A stretch of 54,779 bases of DNA from JBEKCB01 sp052139675. GTDB lineage: Bacteria > Planctomycetota > Brocadiia > CAIUPP01. Positions 1 through 7,536 of this stretch are shown piece after piece. The stretch is from positions 1-54,779 of the forward strand of contig JBKQWE010000076.1 in the NCBI GenBank assembly GCA_052139675.1. The letters are read 5' to 3'. The stretch's first letter is position 1. The number at the start of each line of letters is the position of its first letter. The notes beneath the pieces are model-generated. The model was given only the letters and a program-made list of their open reading frames with translations. It was not told the origin of the DNA and ran no database searches. The position numbers were made by a program, and so were the translations under genes.

Positions 1-292
1 AGTCGAGTTCGCCTTTCGCGTCGAGCTCGCCCAGGAAGTTCCGCCACGCCTTCAGCCAGATCTCCTGCTCCTCCCAGTCGCGCAGCCGCCGCCAGCAGGT
101 GGTCGGCGAAGGGTACTCCGAAGGCAAATCCTTCCAACGTGCGCCGCTGCGCAACACCCAGAGGATTCCTTCGAAAACGCGCCGGTTGTCCACCGGCTTG
201 CGTCCGCCCTTGGCCGACCGTTTGAACTTCGGCAACAGCGGCTCGACCTTCGCCCATTGCGCGTCCGTCAGTCTCACCAGGCCTCGTGCCAT
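1..292 (-). mobile_element. IS5-family transposase, N-terminal part, runs off the left edge
   Basis: The minus strand reads from an ATG at 292 into an uninterrupted 97-residue frame that leaves the window. It begins MARGLVRLTDAQWAKVEPLL and continues with GGRKPVDNRRVFEGILWVLRSG and WKDLPSEYPSPTTCWRRLRDW. This is the usual N-terminal region of IS5-group DDE transposases (the DUF4096 helical domain that precedes the catalytic core). The catalytic DDE residues lie outside the window. A second copy of the string CATGGCACGA occurs just upstream of the start (about 309-318). I could not define the terminal inverted repeat or a target duplication. Its position at the edge suggests that assembly stopped at this repeated element. 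Confidence 0.85.
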
Positions 293-451
293 GAAAAGGT
301 CTCCATTCCATGGCACGATTTAACATAACTGAGTGAAAATTAACAGTTAGGTCATATAAAGCCGTGGCAATTAACGGTTTAAGACAAATTCGGTTGTGAA
401 ACCGGCTCTAGATTTGGTTTCATGCCGTGAATTAATACAAGGCCTTTGAAA

Positions 452-550
452 CATGGCTGGCCAAATAGGTCCTACGACAAACCGCTCCGGCTCCACTTTC
501 CAATCATGCGCGCGAGGGGCGGGCGCGCGCGTATCGCTTTCCAGAACAGC
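452..550 (+). repeat. Imperfect direct repeat, copy A
   Basis: This ~98-bp block resembles the one at 1343-1440. Both share CATGG, then GGCCAAATAGGTCCT, then CAAACC, then CTTTCCA followed by TCA, then GCGCGCGAGGGGCG. Both lie upstream of a sigma70-like promoter (561-588 here, 1493-1520 for the other copy). They look like a duplicated upstream region. Confidence 0.7.
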
Positions 551-560
551 ATTTAGCCCC

Positions 561-588
561 TTGACAGCGGGCGATTTGAGCGTAAAAT
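561..588 (+). promoter_or_regulatory. Sigma70-like promoter upstream of the DUF3592 gene
   Basis: TTGACA at 561-566 and TAAAAT at 583-588 are separated by 16 bp. This is a strong consensus match in front of the DUF3592 gene, leaving a leader of about 190 nt. Confidence 0.5.
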
Positions 589-780
589 GCCGTTGGCTCG
601 AAGCACAGCCGACGACGCAATCGTTGTCGGAAGAGGACAATGGAACGCAATCACAGCCTACTGTCCCGAATGGCAAACGAGAGGCAGGAAAATAACTGGT
701 ATCGTGTCCTCAGCATTGCGCGGATCACTTAAGGCGTGCGCAATCTTCGCTCCGGCCGAACAAGCCCTGAGGGCGCTTTG

Positions 781-1317
781 ATGGCAAGGCGGGACAATAC
801 TCCGGAATGCTCGGTCGGGGCGGCAATATTCCTGCTGGTGCTCTCATGGGGGTTGATGGCCATCTACTGTATCTTCGGGCTGCCGTTTCTCATCAAAGCA
901 TGGAAGGCACATTGGTGGGTACAGACGCCGTGCGTCGTCGTCTCCGTTGATCCAATCCGTCACCATTATGGTAAGATGCATGTCGATTTTTACGGTCCAG
1001 CCCTGAGCTATTCCTATGAATTCAGAGGAGCCAAGTACGTCGCTGACCGATATTGCCCGTCCTGCTCTTATAAGAGGATAGATTACGGCAACGATCCGGG
1101 GTTCACCGATCCGGAGCTTGTGCGCAAGTATTACCCTCCAGGCCGAATGATGACCTGTTACGTCAACCCGAACGAGCCGTCCGAAGCTGTCATCGAAAGA
1201 AGTTTCACGAAAGCCCAAGTTTACGCAATGATACTCATTCCGTCGTTATTTGTTTTCTGTGGGGTTGTCGTGCCGATATGGAATATACGAAGCGCAACGT
1301 CCCGCAAGGCGGAGTAG
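781..1317 (+). CDS. DUF3592-type membrane protein
   Basis: This 178-residue protein has two predicted membrane segments, near residues 11-34 (AIFLLVLSWGLMAIYCIFGL) and near the C-terminus (VYAMILIPSLFVFCGVVV). Between them is an extracytoplasmic beta-rich segment with WVQTPCVVVSVD, YSYEFRGAKY and YYPPGRMMTCYVNPNEPSEAV. That arrangement and the 'G..V.CYVNP.NP..AV' motif are the signature of DUF3592. The start is the ATG at 781. An in-frame start 45 bp upstream is less likely because the added residues do not look like part of the family. Function is unknown; relatives are small two-TM proteins of unknown role. Confidence 0.75.
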   Translation: MARRDNTPECSVGAAIFLLVLSWGLMAIYCIFGLPFLIKAWKAHWWVQTPCVVVSVDPIRHHYGKMHVDFYGPALSYSYEFRGAKYVADRYCPSCSYKRIDYGNDPGFTDPELVRKYYPPGRMMTCYVNPNEPSEAVIERSFTKAQVYAMILIPSLFVFCGVVVPIWNIRSATSRKAE

Positions 1318-1342
1318 GCTCGCCGCGCTTGAGGTGGCAAGG

Positions 1343-1440
1343 CATGGTCTTGGCCAAATAGGTCCTTAAGCAAACCAATTAGACTCGTCTTTCCAGTCAG
1401 GCGCGCGAGGGGCGCGCGTGGGCCTATCCTCTTGCAACAG
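1343..1440 (+). repeat. Imperfect direct repeat, copy B
   Basis: This is the partner of 452-550 (see copy A). It precedes the promoter and start of the truncated sulfatase-modifying-enzyme-like gene. Confidence 0.7.
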
Positions 1441-1492
1441 GCGTGCGGGCAGGGTGGATAAAGGCGTCGAATAAACTGGTCGGACGGGCGTC

Positions 1493-1520
1493 TTGACACG
1501 CTGCGAAAAAGGTTTACAAT
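1493..1520 (+). promoter_or_regulatory. Sigma70-like promoter upstream of the broken FGE-like gene
   Basis: TTGACA at 1493-1498 and TACAAT at 1515-1520 are 16 bp apart, about 50 bp before the start of the truncated gene. The promoter appears intact although the gene is not. Confidence 0.5.
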
Positions 1521-1572
1521 CAACCGCCTAAAGCCCGACGCTCGAAGGCCTTGCTGAAAGGACGGCTCCGCG

Positions 1573-1782
1573 ATGGGCAGACGCGCGGTGGGCACAATTC
1601 TGACGCTGATGTTGGCGTTGGCCGGCTTCGGCACTCTCGCGACTGCCGCAGATCAGCCCGCCATCGAGCTCGACTGCGGCAGCGGCGTCAAGATGAAGCT
1701 GGTGCTGATTCCGGCGGGCGAATTCATGATGGGCGGGGAAGAGCCGCCCGAAGAGGTCGCGCGCAAGTGCATCGGCGGGCGG
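1573..1782 (+). pseudogene. Truncated formylglycine-generating-enzyme/SUMF1-like secreted protein
   Basis: The frame starts with a signal peptide (MGRRAVGTILTLMLALAGFG followed by TLATAA). It then enters the first strand of an FGE-sulfatase domain: a hydrophilic ELDCGSGVKMKLV segment followed by LIPAGEFMMGGEEPPEEVARKC. In this family that motif is followed by PVH-RV and a further ~200 residues. Here the reading departs from the family after about residue 70 and continues as unrelated sequence to a stop at 1962. I treat it as a 5' remnant. The usual role would be formylglycine formation or a related secreted domain, but this copy lacks the catalytic C-terminal half. The junction around 1780 may mark an old rearrangement. 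Confidence 0.65.
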
Positions 1783-2088
1783 CCTGGTGCGGTTTATGTT
1801 GGCGAATCGCTGGGGACACAATACCAATTATTTCGCGCCCTGTCGGGACGCCGGCGGCTCGCTGAATCGTTGAGGATCCAGGACTCGAACCTGGAATGCC
1901 TGAACGGGGAGTCCCGGAACCACCGTAACCGTCTTCAAGTCAAAAGCGATCCCTTGCCGTAGCCCTTCATCCTGAAGGCTGTCGGCCGCCCGGAGCCTCT
2001 CTTCGAGCCACGGTTTGGGGCGGGCGATCCGTGCGCTGGGACGGGCAACGTTGCGGGCGAAATCCCTTCTCAGTTACAATAGCTCGTG

Positions 2089-3099
2089 ATGCGGCCGCAA
2101 GTCCCTTTGGCCGAATCCGGCCTCGTTCCAGGAGATCTCGGTTTGGCGCTGTTCGGCGACTTTTCGCGCGTGCTGTTGAGCATCCTCTTCGAGGCGCTCC
2201 CGTTCGTGCTGCTGGGCTCGCTGGTCAGCGGGATCATGGAGGTCTTCATCCCGTCGGAAGTGCTGACGCGGATATTGCCGAAGAACCGCTTTCTGGCCAC
2301 GCTCAGCGGCGCGCTGGCCGGGCTGGCGCTGCCGATGTGCGAGTGCGGCGTGATCCCGGTGATGCGCCGGCTGATCCGCAAAGGCATGCCGCTCAACGTC
2401 GCGCTGGCGTACATGCTCGCCGCGCCGGTGGTCAACCCGATCGTGATCCTCAGCACGATGGTCGCGTTTCGCTCGATGCGGCCGCTGACTGTGACGGGCT
2501 TGCGCCTCGGCCTGGGCCTGGTCATCGCCATGATCACCAGCGGCGTGGTGACGATGTTCGCGGGAAAGCAGGCGCACACCATCGCGCTGAAGGCGCCGGC
2601 GACCGCGCGTCCGTCGTGGCGCGAGGGATCGCGCGAGGCGCTCGGCCACGCGGGCCGCGACTTCATTGAGATCGGCGCGTTCCTGGCGATCGGCGCGGCG
2701 ATTTCCGCGGCGCTGAACGTCCTCGTCGAGCGCAAGATCGTCGTGCAGTTCGCCGGTCAAAACGTCATGGCGACGGTGACGATGATGGCCATGGCGCTCG
2801 TCCTGAACCTGTGCAGCGAGGCGGACGCGTTCGTCGCCTGGAGCTTCCGCGATTTCTCGATCTCCAGCCGGCTGGCGTTCCTGGTCCTCGGGCCGATCCT
2901 CGACATGAAGCTCATCGCCATGTACACGCGCGTCTTCCGCAAACGGACGATCCTGATCCTGTGCGCGTGCAGCGTGGCGCTGGTCTTCACGGCGACCATG
3001 CTGCTCAGCAATCTCTGGCCCGAACTCGCCAAACCCAGCCCGCTGACCGACGCCGCCCGGCAAGCGCAACAGCAAGCGGCGCAGGGGTTGCAGCCATGA
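2089..3099 (+). CDS. YraQ/ArsP_1-family permease (UPF0718)
   Basis: This ~336-residue polytopic membrane protein carries the conserved family motifs LPMCECGVIPVMRRL, AAPVVNPIVILST and LCSEADAFVAWSF. They place it in the PF03773 permease group, which includes ArsP organoarsenical exporters and YraQ. The CECG cysteines are present. I count about eight hydrophobic segments with a short central hydrophilic loop. GTG at 2086 and ATG at 2089 are adjacent possible starts. Its stop overlaps the next start by 4 bp (ATGA at 3096), and the next gene is the DUF1980 partner normally paired with this permease. The two probably form a two-component transporter. The substrate (metal, metalloid or other) cannot be read from the sequence. 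Confidence 0.85.
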   Translation: MRPQVPLAESGLVPGDLGLALFGDFSRVLLSILFEALPFVLLGSLVSGIMEVFIPSEVLTRILPKNRFLATLSGALAGLALPMCECGVIPVMRRLIRKGMPLNVALAYMLAAPVVNPIVILSTMVAFRSMRPLTVTGLRLGLGLVIAMITSGVVTMFAGKQAHTIALKAPATARPSWREGSREALGHAGRDFIEIGAFLAIGAAISAALNVLVERKIVVQFAGQNVMATVTMMAMALVLNLCSEADAFVAWSFRDFSISSRLAFLVLGPILDMKLIAMYTRVFRKRTILILCACSVALVFTATMLLSNLWPELAKPSPLTDAARQAQQQAAQGLQP

Positions 3100-3989
3100 G
3101 CCAGCACACGGTCCATCGCGTCGTCGGCGCCGGGCGCATGGCGGTCATTCTCGCCTGGGCGGCCTTCCTGGCGTTCGCCTGGTACACGACCGCGCACCCG
3201 CAACCGGGAAAACCCGGCCGCCTGGGGATCATCAATCCTTCCTACCGCTGGCTGAGCCTGGCGTCGGCGGCGACGTTGATCCTCGTCGGCGCCGCCCTGC
3301 TGCCGGCGCAGCGGGAGGAACAAGCGCATCACCCCGGCGGCGGCCATGAGGCCGAAGACAACCACGAGCACGAAGCCGCATCGCCCGGCGAGCTGGTCTT
3401 CCAGGCGCTGTTCCTCGCGCCGATTGTCCTCTCCTTGTGCACCACCGGCAGCGGCCTCAGCGGGGCCAGCCTCTCGCGGCGGGGCGTCCATGAGATCCGG
3501 TTGCCGCAGCAGCCTGAAATCCGTTCCGCAGCGCAGACGCCGCCTCGGCCGGCGACTCCTGCCGAGCCGCTACTGCCCGCGAGTGCGCAGGCCGAGGGCG
3601 CTCAGCCGCCGCTCTCCATGGCGGACCTCTACGAATACCTGCTCACGGGCCCGCCGGCGCAGTGGGTGGGACGGCCGGTGGACGCGATCGGCCAATATTT
3701 CGTGGATGATCGCTGCGGCGAGAACCAGTTCGTCGTGACCCGCATCGTGGTCACCTGCTGCCTGGCCGACGCGGAGGTGATCGGGGTGCGCGCTCAGTCG
3801 CCGAAGCCGTTCCAGCCGGCCGCTCGCGCGGCCAAGCTGGGGCCATGGATCGAAGTCCGCGGCAAGCTGAAGGCGCTGAACGACCGGTTCGGCAACCCGG
3901 CGCTCTTCATCGGCGACGCGGTCGTCTCCGAAGTTCCTCCGCCCGACGATATCCTGCTCTACCCGCGCCGGCGCAAAACGCCCTGGTGA
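3096..3989 (+). CDS. DUF1980/TIGR03943-family partner protein of the permease
   Basis: This 297-residue protein has two N-terminal hydrophobic segments (VGAGRMAVILAWAAFLAFAW and WLSLASAATLILVGAALL), a His-rich loop (HHPGGGHEAEDNHEHE) and a third hydrophobic stretch. The soluble C-terminal domain contains QWVGRPVDAIGQYF, TRIVVTCCLADAEVIGV, and LGPWIEVRGKL. These are typical of YcgQ-like DUF1980 proteins encoded next to YcgR/YraQ permeases. The start overlaps the permease stop by 4 bp, implying translational coupling. The paired cysteines in TCCLAD and the His-rich loop would fit metal binding, but that is inference. Confidence 0.85.
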   Translation: MSQHTVHRVVGAGRMAVILAWAAFLAFAWYTTAHPQPGKPGRLGIINPSYRWLSLASAATLILVGAALLPAQREEQAHHPGGGHEAEDNHEHEAASPGELVFQALFLAPIVLSLCTTGSGLSGASLSRRGVHEIRLPQQPEIRSAAQTPPRPATPAEPLLPASAQAEGAQPPLSMADLYEYLLTGPPAQWVGRPVDAIGQYFVDDRCGENQFVVTRIVVTCCLADAEVIGVRAQSPKPFQPAARAAKLGPWIEVRGKLKALNDRFGNPALFIGDAVVSEVPPPDDILLYPRRRKTPW

Positions 3990-4012
3990 AAGCGGCTGCT
4001 GCGGAGCACAAG

Positions 4013-4990
4013 CTACTCCGCCGGCCGCGCGAAACTCTCCCGAAGCATCAGCGCCGCCCCGAACAGGTAAATCGGCAGCCAGGGCAGCCAGCTCACCACG
4101 TGGCACGCCAGCGAACGGTCCACGGGGACCTTGAACGCGGCCAGCAGCCCGACGAATGCGACTTGCGGCAGCCCAAGGCCGGAGAGGCCGATGGGAATCA
4201 TGCTCGCCACTTCCACCGCGCACATGATCCAGAGGATGCGGACGTACGGAACGTCATTCGCGCCTACGGCGATCAGGCAGAAGAGCGGGCCGAAGTTCGT
4301 CACGAGCATTCGCGCGACGTTGGCGGCGAGCGCGCCCAGCAGACTCGGCGCGTGCGAGCGATAGGTCTCCAGCGATTCGAGGATTTTCCGCAGCGCCTCG
4401 TGCAGCCGATGCGGCATCAGGCCCGGCAGCGACTTCACGTGAAAGCGCTTGAGCGCGCCGGCCAGTCCCGTGGTAATCATCAGCAGCAGGGCCAGCGTCG
4501 GAAGCGCCGCGACGATGAGCAGCGGCACGATCCATGCGCGATGCTCCTGCGCGGCCTGAACGTCCAAAGCCAGCGCCAGCGCGCCGACTCCGCAGATCGC
4601 GACGACCTTCAGCGCCGCGTTGAGCGAGAGCGCGACGAACATCTGCGCGTGCAGTTTGTCCGGCCGCGCCAGCCTGTACCACGCCACCGCGCCGCCGCCG
4701 ACCGTCCCCGGCAGGAACAGCGATACGAAATTGACGACGAGCGTCGTCCTCGCCACGGACCACCAGCCGCCGCTGAACCCGACGGGCCGGACCAGCCAGT
4801 AGAGCTTGAGCGCGTCGAGCAGGATCGCGCAGACGGCGACGGGCACGGCGGCGAGCACCCAGAGGTATTCCGCCCCGGCGAGCGCCGACCAGAGCCGCGA
4901 AGGCCTGGCGATCACGACCAGGCCGGCGATCATCGCCAGCACCAGGAGCAGGCGCAGCCACCCGCCGACGCGCTGCCAGGTCCAGGTCAC
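4013..4990 (-). CDS. Flippase-like/lysylphosphatidylglycerol synthase TM region protein (UPF0104)
   Basis: This 325-residue multi-pass membrane protein contains LKLYWLVRPVGF, LVVNFVSLFLPGTVGGGAVAW near the middle and PIGLSGLGLPQVAFVGLL near the C-terminus. These match the glycosyltransferase-associated UPF0104/AglD-type family. Members often sit beside glycosyltransferases and are thought to move lipid-linked sugars. I chose the GTG at 4990 because it overlaps the stop of the upstream glycosyltransferase (GTGA) and has AAGGAG about 6 nt upstream. A longer frame would overlap that gene by over 100 bp. The pair is probably one operon for a surface glycan or glycolipid. Confidence 0.8.
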   Translation of the reverse strand: MTWTWQRVGGWLRLLLVLAMIAGLVVIARPSRLWSALAGAEYLWVLAAVPVAVCAILLDALKLYWLVRPVGFSGGWWSVARTTLVVNFVSLFLPGTVGGGAVAWYRLARPDKLHAQMFVALSLNAALKVVAICGVGALALALDVQAAQEHRAWIVPLLIVAALPTLALLLMITTGLAGALKRFHVKSLPGLMPHRLHEALRKILESLETYRSHAPSLLGALAANVARMLVTNFGPLFCLIAVGANDVPYVRILWIMCAVEVASMIPIGLSGLGLPQVAFVGLLAAFKVPVDRSLACHVVSWLPWLPIYLFGAALMLRESFARPAE

Positions 4991-6111
4991 CGGGGCTCCT
5001 TCTTCGAAGCGATATCGCGCACGAGACCGACAATGCGGCCGGCCTCCGCCGCGCGATCTCGGAACCATGCCTGCGCGCCCCGCTCGCAGGATCGCCACGC
5101 GTCCTCGTCCTCCAGCAGCATGCGCGCCGCCTCGACCAGGCGCTCGAAGTTCCCGCCGCAGACGATGCCGGCGTTCCGCGCCGCCAGCGAGCCGCCTGAA
5201 TCCACCGAAAGCGAGAGGATCGGCGTTCCCGCCTGCGCGGCTTGGACAAAAGTCTGCGGGAAGACGCCCTCCGAGGAACTCGTGGAGACAAAGATGCGAT
5301 GTTGTGCGAAGAGCGCGTTGGCCTCGTCGAAGGGCAATCCCTCGTAGAGCATGAGGTTGTCCGGGGCGCGCCTTCGCAGACGCGCGATGTCCTGGCTCGG
5401 ATCGGGCTGGCAGACGAGCGTGAAGCGGTGATCCGGCAGCCGCGCGGCCAGGTCAACGAAAATGTCCGCGTGCTTGGCCACCGCGTCGCGGCCCACCCAC
5501 AGCGCGCCCGCGCGCGGTCCCTCGGCCCTCGGCGGCGGTGGCGGCAACGGCGCGGGAAAGATCGCCGCCGCGCGGCCGTACGTCCGCCGGAGAATCTCCG
5601 CCTGCTGCGGGGTGTCGCAGGACAGCGCGCGCGCGTGACGCATGGCGAACTCGTGGAACCGCCTGGCGAGGGGCGACAACGAGCTATCAGGTTGGCCCGA
5701 GCATTCCCTATCGCTGGCGCTGCGGCACATGTGCAGATGCGTTCTGCCCACCGCAAGCGCCGCGAAACTCACCAGCCCGTTGACGCCGCTGGCGCTTTGC
5801 GTAATATACAGGTCGTGCCGCGCCGCCGACAGACGCCAAACCAGCCGCGCCAGTTGCGCCGCGGTAAAGTGCGGGCCGGGCGACATGCGAATTACGGGGC
5901 GTATGGTCATGCCCTGTTCGCGGCGGGCCGGCTGGCCAATGTCTGCCACGTAGAGCGTCACCTCGAACCCGCCGGCCTGCGCCAAAAGCCGGGCGATCTG
6001 GAGCGATTCCAGTTCTGCGCCGCCGAATGGAAAGCGGCATCCCGGCTCAGTGAGGGAGCACGCGGCCAGTGAGACAATCCCAACGGAGATCGGAGAATCA
6101 GGGTGCTTCAT
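4987..6111 (-). CDS. Glycosyltransferase, GT4-like (family 1)
   Basis: This ~374-residue protein has an N-terminal domain with GGAELESLQIARLLAQAGGFEVT, the donor-free half of GT-B glycosyltransferases. Its C-terminal domain contains GALWVGRDAVAKHADIFVDLA, VSTSSSEGVFPQTFVQAAQAGTP and GGSLAARNAGIV. The S/EG(V)FPQTFVQA segment corresponds to the E-x7-E donor-binding region, with the second acidic position replaced by glutamine. A TTG start at 6120 with AGAGGA upstream is an alternative to the ATG at 6111. It overlaps the flippase-like gene downstream. The acceptor and sugar are unknown. Confidence 0.75.
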   Translation of the reverse strand: MKHPDSPISVGIVSLAACSLTEPGCRFPFGGAELESLQIARLLAQAGGFEVTLYVADIGQPARREQGMTIRPVIRMSPGPHFTAAQLARLVWRLSAARHDLYITQSASGVNGLVSFAALAVGRTHLHMCRSASDRECSGQPDSSLSPLARRFHEFAMRHARALSCDTPQQAEILRRTYGRAAAIFPAPLPPPPPRAEGPRAGALWVGRDAVAKHADIFVDLAARLPDHRFTLVCQPDPSQDIARLRRRAPDNLMLYEGLPFDEANALFAQHRIFVSTSSSEGVFPQTFVQAAQAGTPILSLSVDSGGSLAARNAGIVCGGNFERLVEAARMLLEDEDAWRSCERGAQAWFRDRAAEAGRIVGLVRDIASKKEPR

Positions 6112-6456
6112 CTTTCGCAAGCGATCCTCTTCAGGGATTGAAACTCATGCGTAGCGTAGGTTCCCGGGGAAAAAGAGTCAAGTGTGCGCGGTTTCGAGCG
6201 ACCCACATAGGCGGCCGTGCCGCGACCGCGGGGCGCGGCAGAGCGCAACGGATTGGAAGTACAGGATGCGGACTGGCGAACAGTGGCGCATCGCGCAGAC
6301 AGAAACGCGCATTTCCAGACAATCGCCGCGCGTGCGAAGGTTTATCCTGCCGTGCACGCCTTGGCCTTCCGGCTTCCCGCTCCCTTGCCCGGTTCCGGCA
6401 GCGGGAAGCCGCATGACAGCGTAACCGCCGCTGCACCCCTGCGCGAGCCGTCGAAC

Positions 6457-7280
6457 GTCTATATCGGCTGACAGTATACTGGCCCACGATGTAGCCGCGT
6501 GGCGCCTTGCGAAGGAGCGGCGCGGCTCGGGTTTCCTGTCGCCGACCGCCTGCGCGCACTCTTTTCCCCGTGCGTTCGCCGGCTATATCCTGGCGCAGTA
6601 TACTGCCACAGGATATAGTCGCCCGCTCTCGCGGGAAGAGGCTAGGACCGCAAACCGCTTGAACTTTCGCCGCGCACTCTTTCGCCGCGCTCGCTCGATT
6701 CCCGTGCACTCGCCGGCTATATCCTGCCGAAGTATACTGCCACAGGATATAGCCAGCCGCTCTCGCGGAATGAGATTGGGACCGCGAACCGCTTGAGCTT
6801 GCGCCGTGCGTTCTTCCCGCACTCGCTCTTTTCCCGTGCACTCGTCAGCTATATCCTGTCGCGGTATACTGCCACAGGATATAGCCAGCCGCTCTCGCGG
6901 AATGAGACTGGGACCGCAAACCGCGTGAACTTTCGCCGCGCACTCTTTCGCCGCGCTCGCTCTTTTCCCGTGCACTCGTCAGCTATATCCTGCCGTAGTA
7001 TACTGCCACAGGATATAGCCACCCGCTCTCGCGGAATGAGACTGGGACCGCAAACCGCTTGAACTTTGGCCGCACACTCTTTCGCAGCGCTCATCCATTT
7101 CCCGTGCACTTGTCGGCTATATCCTGCCGAAGTATACTGCCACAGGATATAGCTACTCGCGCGGCGCCGTGCGACGACGGGATGCAGGTCGGGACCCCGG
7201 CGCCGAAAGCCCGCACGCACTTTTTCCCCGTGTATTCGCCGGCTATATCCTGCCGCAGTATACTGCCGCAGGATATAGCC
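6457..7280. repeat. Tandem array of seven 40-bp dyad-symmetric elements, 124-134 bp apart
   Basis: Dyads lie at 6457-6496 (degenerate), 6581-6620, 6715-6754, 6847-6886, 6981-7020, 7115-7154 and 7241-7280. Each is built as a 12-bp left arm GGCTATATCCTG, a 4-bp variable segment, the core AGTATACT, the segment GCCA (GCCG in the last copy), and a right arm CAGGATATAGCC. The arms are inverted copies of each other and the core is self-complementary and central. The intervening ~94 bp is similar between units 1 and 4 (TCGCGGAATGAG, GGGACCGCAAACCGC, CCCGTGCACTCG) but largely replaced in the spacers after units 0 and 5, where the dyads persist. Function is unknown. Regulatory operators, a protein-binding centromere-like array or transcribed hairpins are all possible. 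Confidence 0.9.
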
Positions 7281-7455
7281 GGCTGCCTTCGCGAGAATGG
7301 ACTTCGGGCCTTAGACCGCCCGGTTCTGGGCGCGCGTCTGCGCCGCCCTCGCTCTCCAGGCCAGTTCCGCGAAGCGTTTCCCCGACGCCCATCGTGCAGA
7401 GGGCCTCCGCGCCACAGCGCAACCGGTTCGTTTCGAGCCTGCGTCGTTATTGTTC

Positions 7456-7484
7456 TTGACAGTGGCATTGGCGGCGGATAGATT
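7456..7484 (+). promoter_or_regulatory. Sigma70-like promoter of the secreted glycosidase gene
   Basis: TTGACA at 7456-7461 and TAGATT at 7479-7484 have a 17-bp spacer, ending about 50 bp before the ATG at 7537. The dyad array ends some 175 bp upstream. Confidence 0.55.
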
Positions 7485-7536
7485 CCGCTGGTGTGTTTCT
7501 GAACGCCCCGAACAATCCCTGGCTCGCGGAGGTCCC

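Larger units (their letters stand above)
293..780. other. Non-coding stretch between the IS end and the DUF3592 gene
   Basis: I see no convincing gene here. The stretch from 293 to 450 is AT-richer than its surroundings. It is followed by upstream repeat copy A (452-550) and by a promoter-like pair, TTGACA at 561-566 and TAAAAT at 583-588 with a 16-bp spacer, about 190 bp before the DUF3592 start. Confidence 0.5.
6112..7536. other. 1.4-kb divergent intergenic region carrying a dyad array
   Basis: No coding signal is visible. Long frames here only read through repeated DNA, and the ~134-bp spacing is not a multiple of three, so they change frame from unit to unit. The region separates a minus-strand glycosyltransferase from a plus-strand glycosidase. 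It holds the seven dyad elements at 6457-7280 and a promoter at 7456-7484. Confidence 0.6.

Noticed and set aside
99..323. Plus-strand frame at the left edge
   Set aside because: It is the antisense of the IS5-like transposase, which has family motifs on the minus strand.
1871..1975. tRNA-like sequence on the minus strand with a T arm (CCAGG-TTCGAGT-CCTGG at 1894-1878) and a possible 7-bp acceptor stem
   Set aside because: The T arm is good and the 105-nt distance could suit a long-variable-arm tRNA. However, one acceptor pair mismatches, no anticodon stem forms around the CTTGAAG loop, and no D arm is found. I regard it as at best a decayed tRNA or an integration scar.
2070..3491. Long minus-strand frames opposite the permease and DUF1980 genes
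   Set aside because: They are antisense shadows of GC-rich coding sequence with Arg/His/Gln-rich composition, with no start signal or recognisable domain.
6457..7280. CRISPR or integron attC array
   Set aside because: The 94-bp spacers are themselves repeats, not unique, no cas or integrase gene is near, and the dyads lack the attC GTTRRRY core.
6131..7481. Overlapping long frames on both strands in the dyad array
   Set aside because: They read the same repeated DNA in different frames because the period is not a multiple of three. There is no codon bias, start signal or family match.
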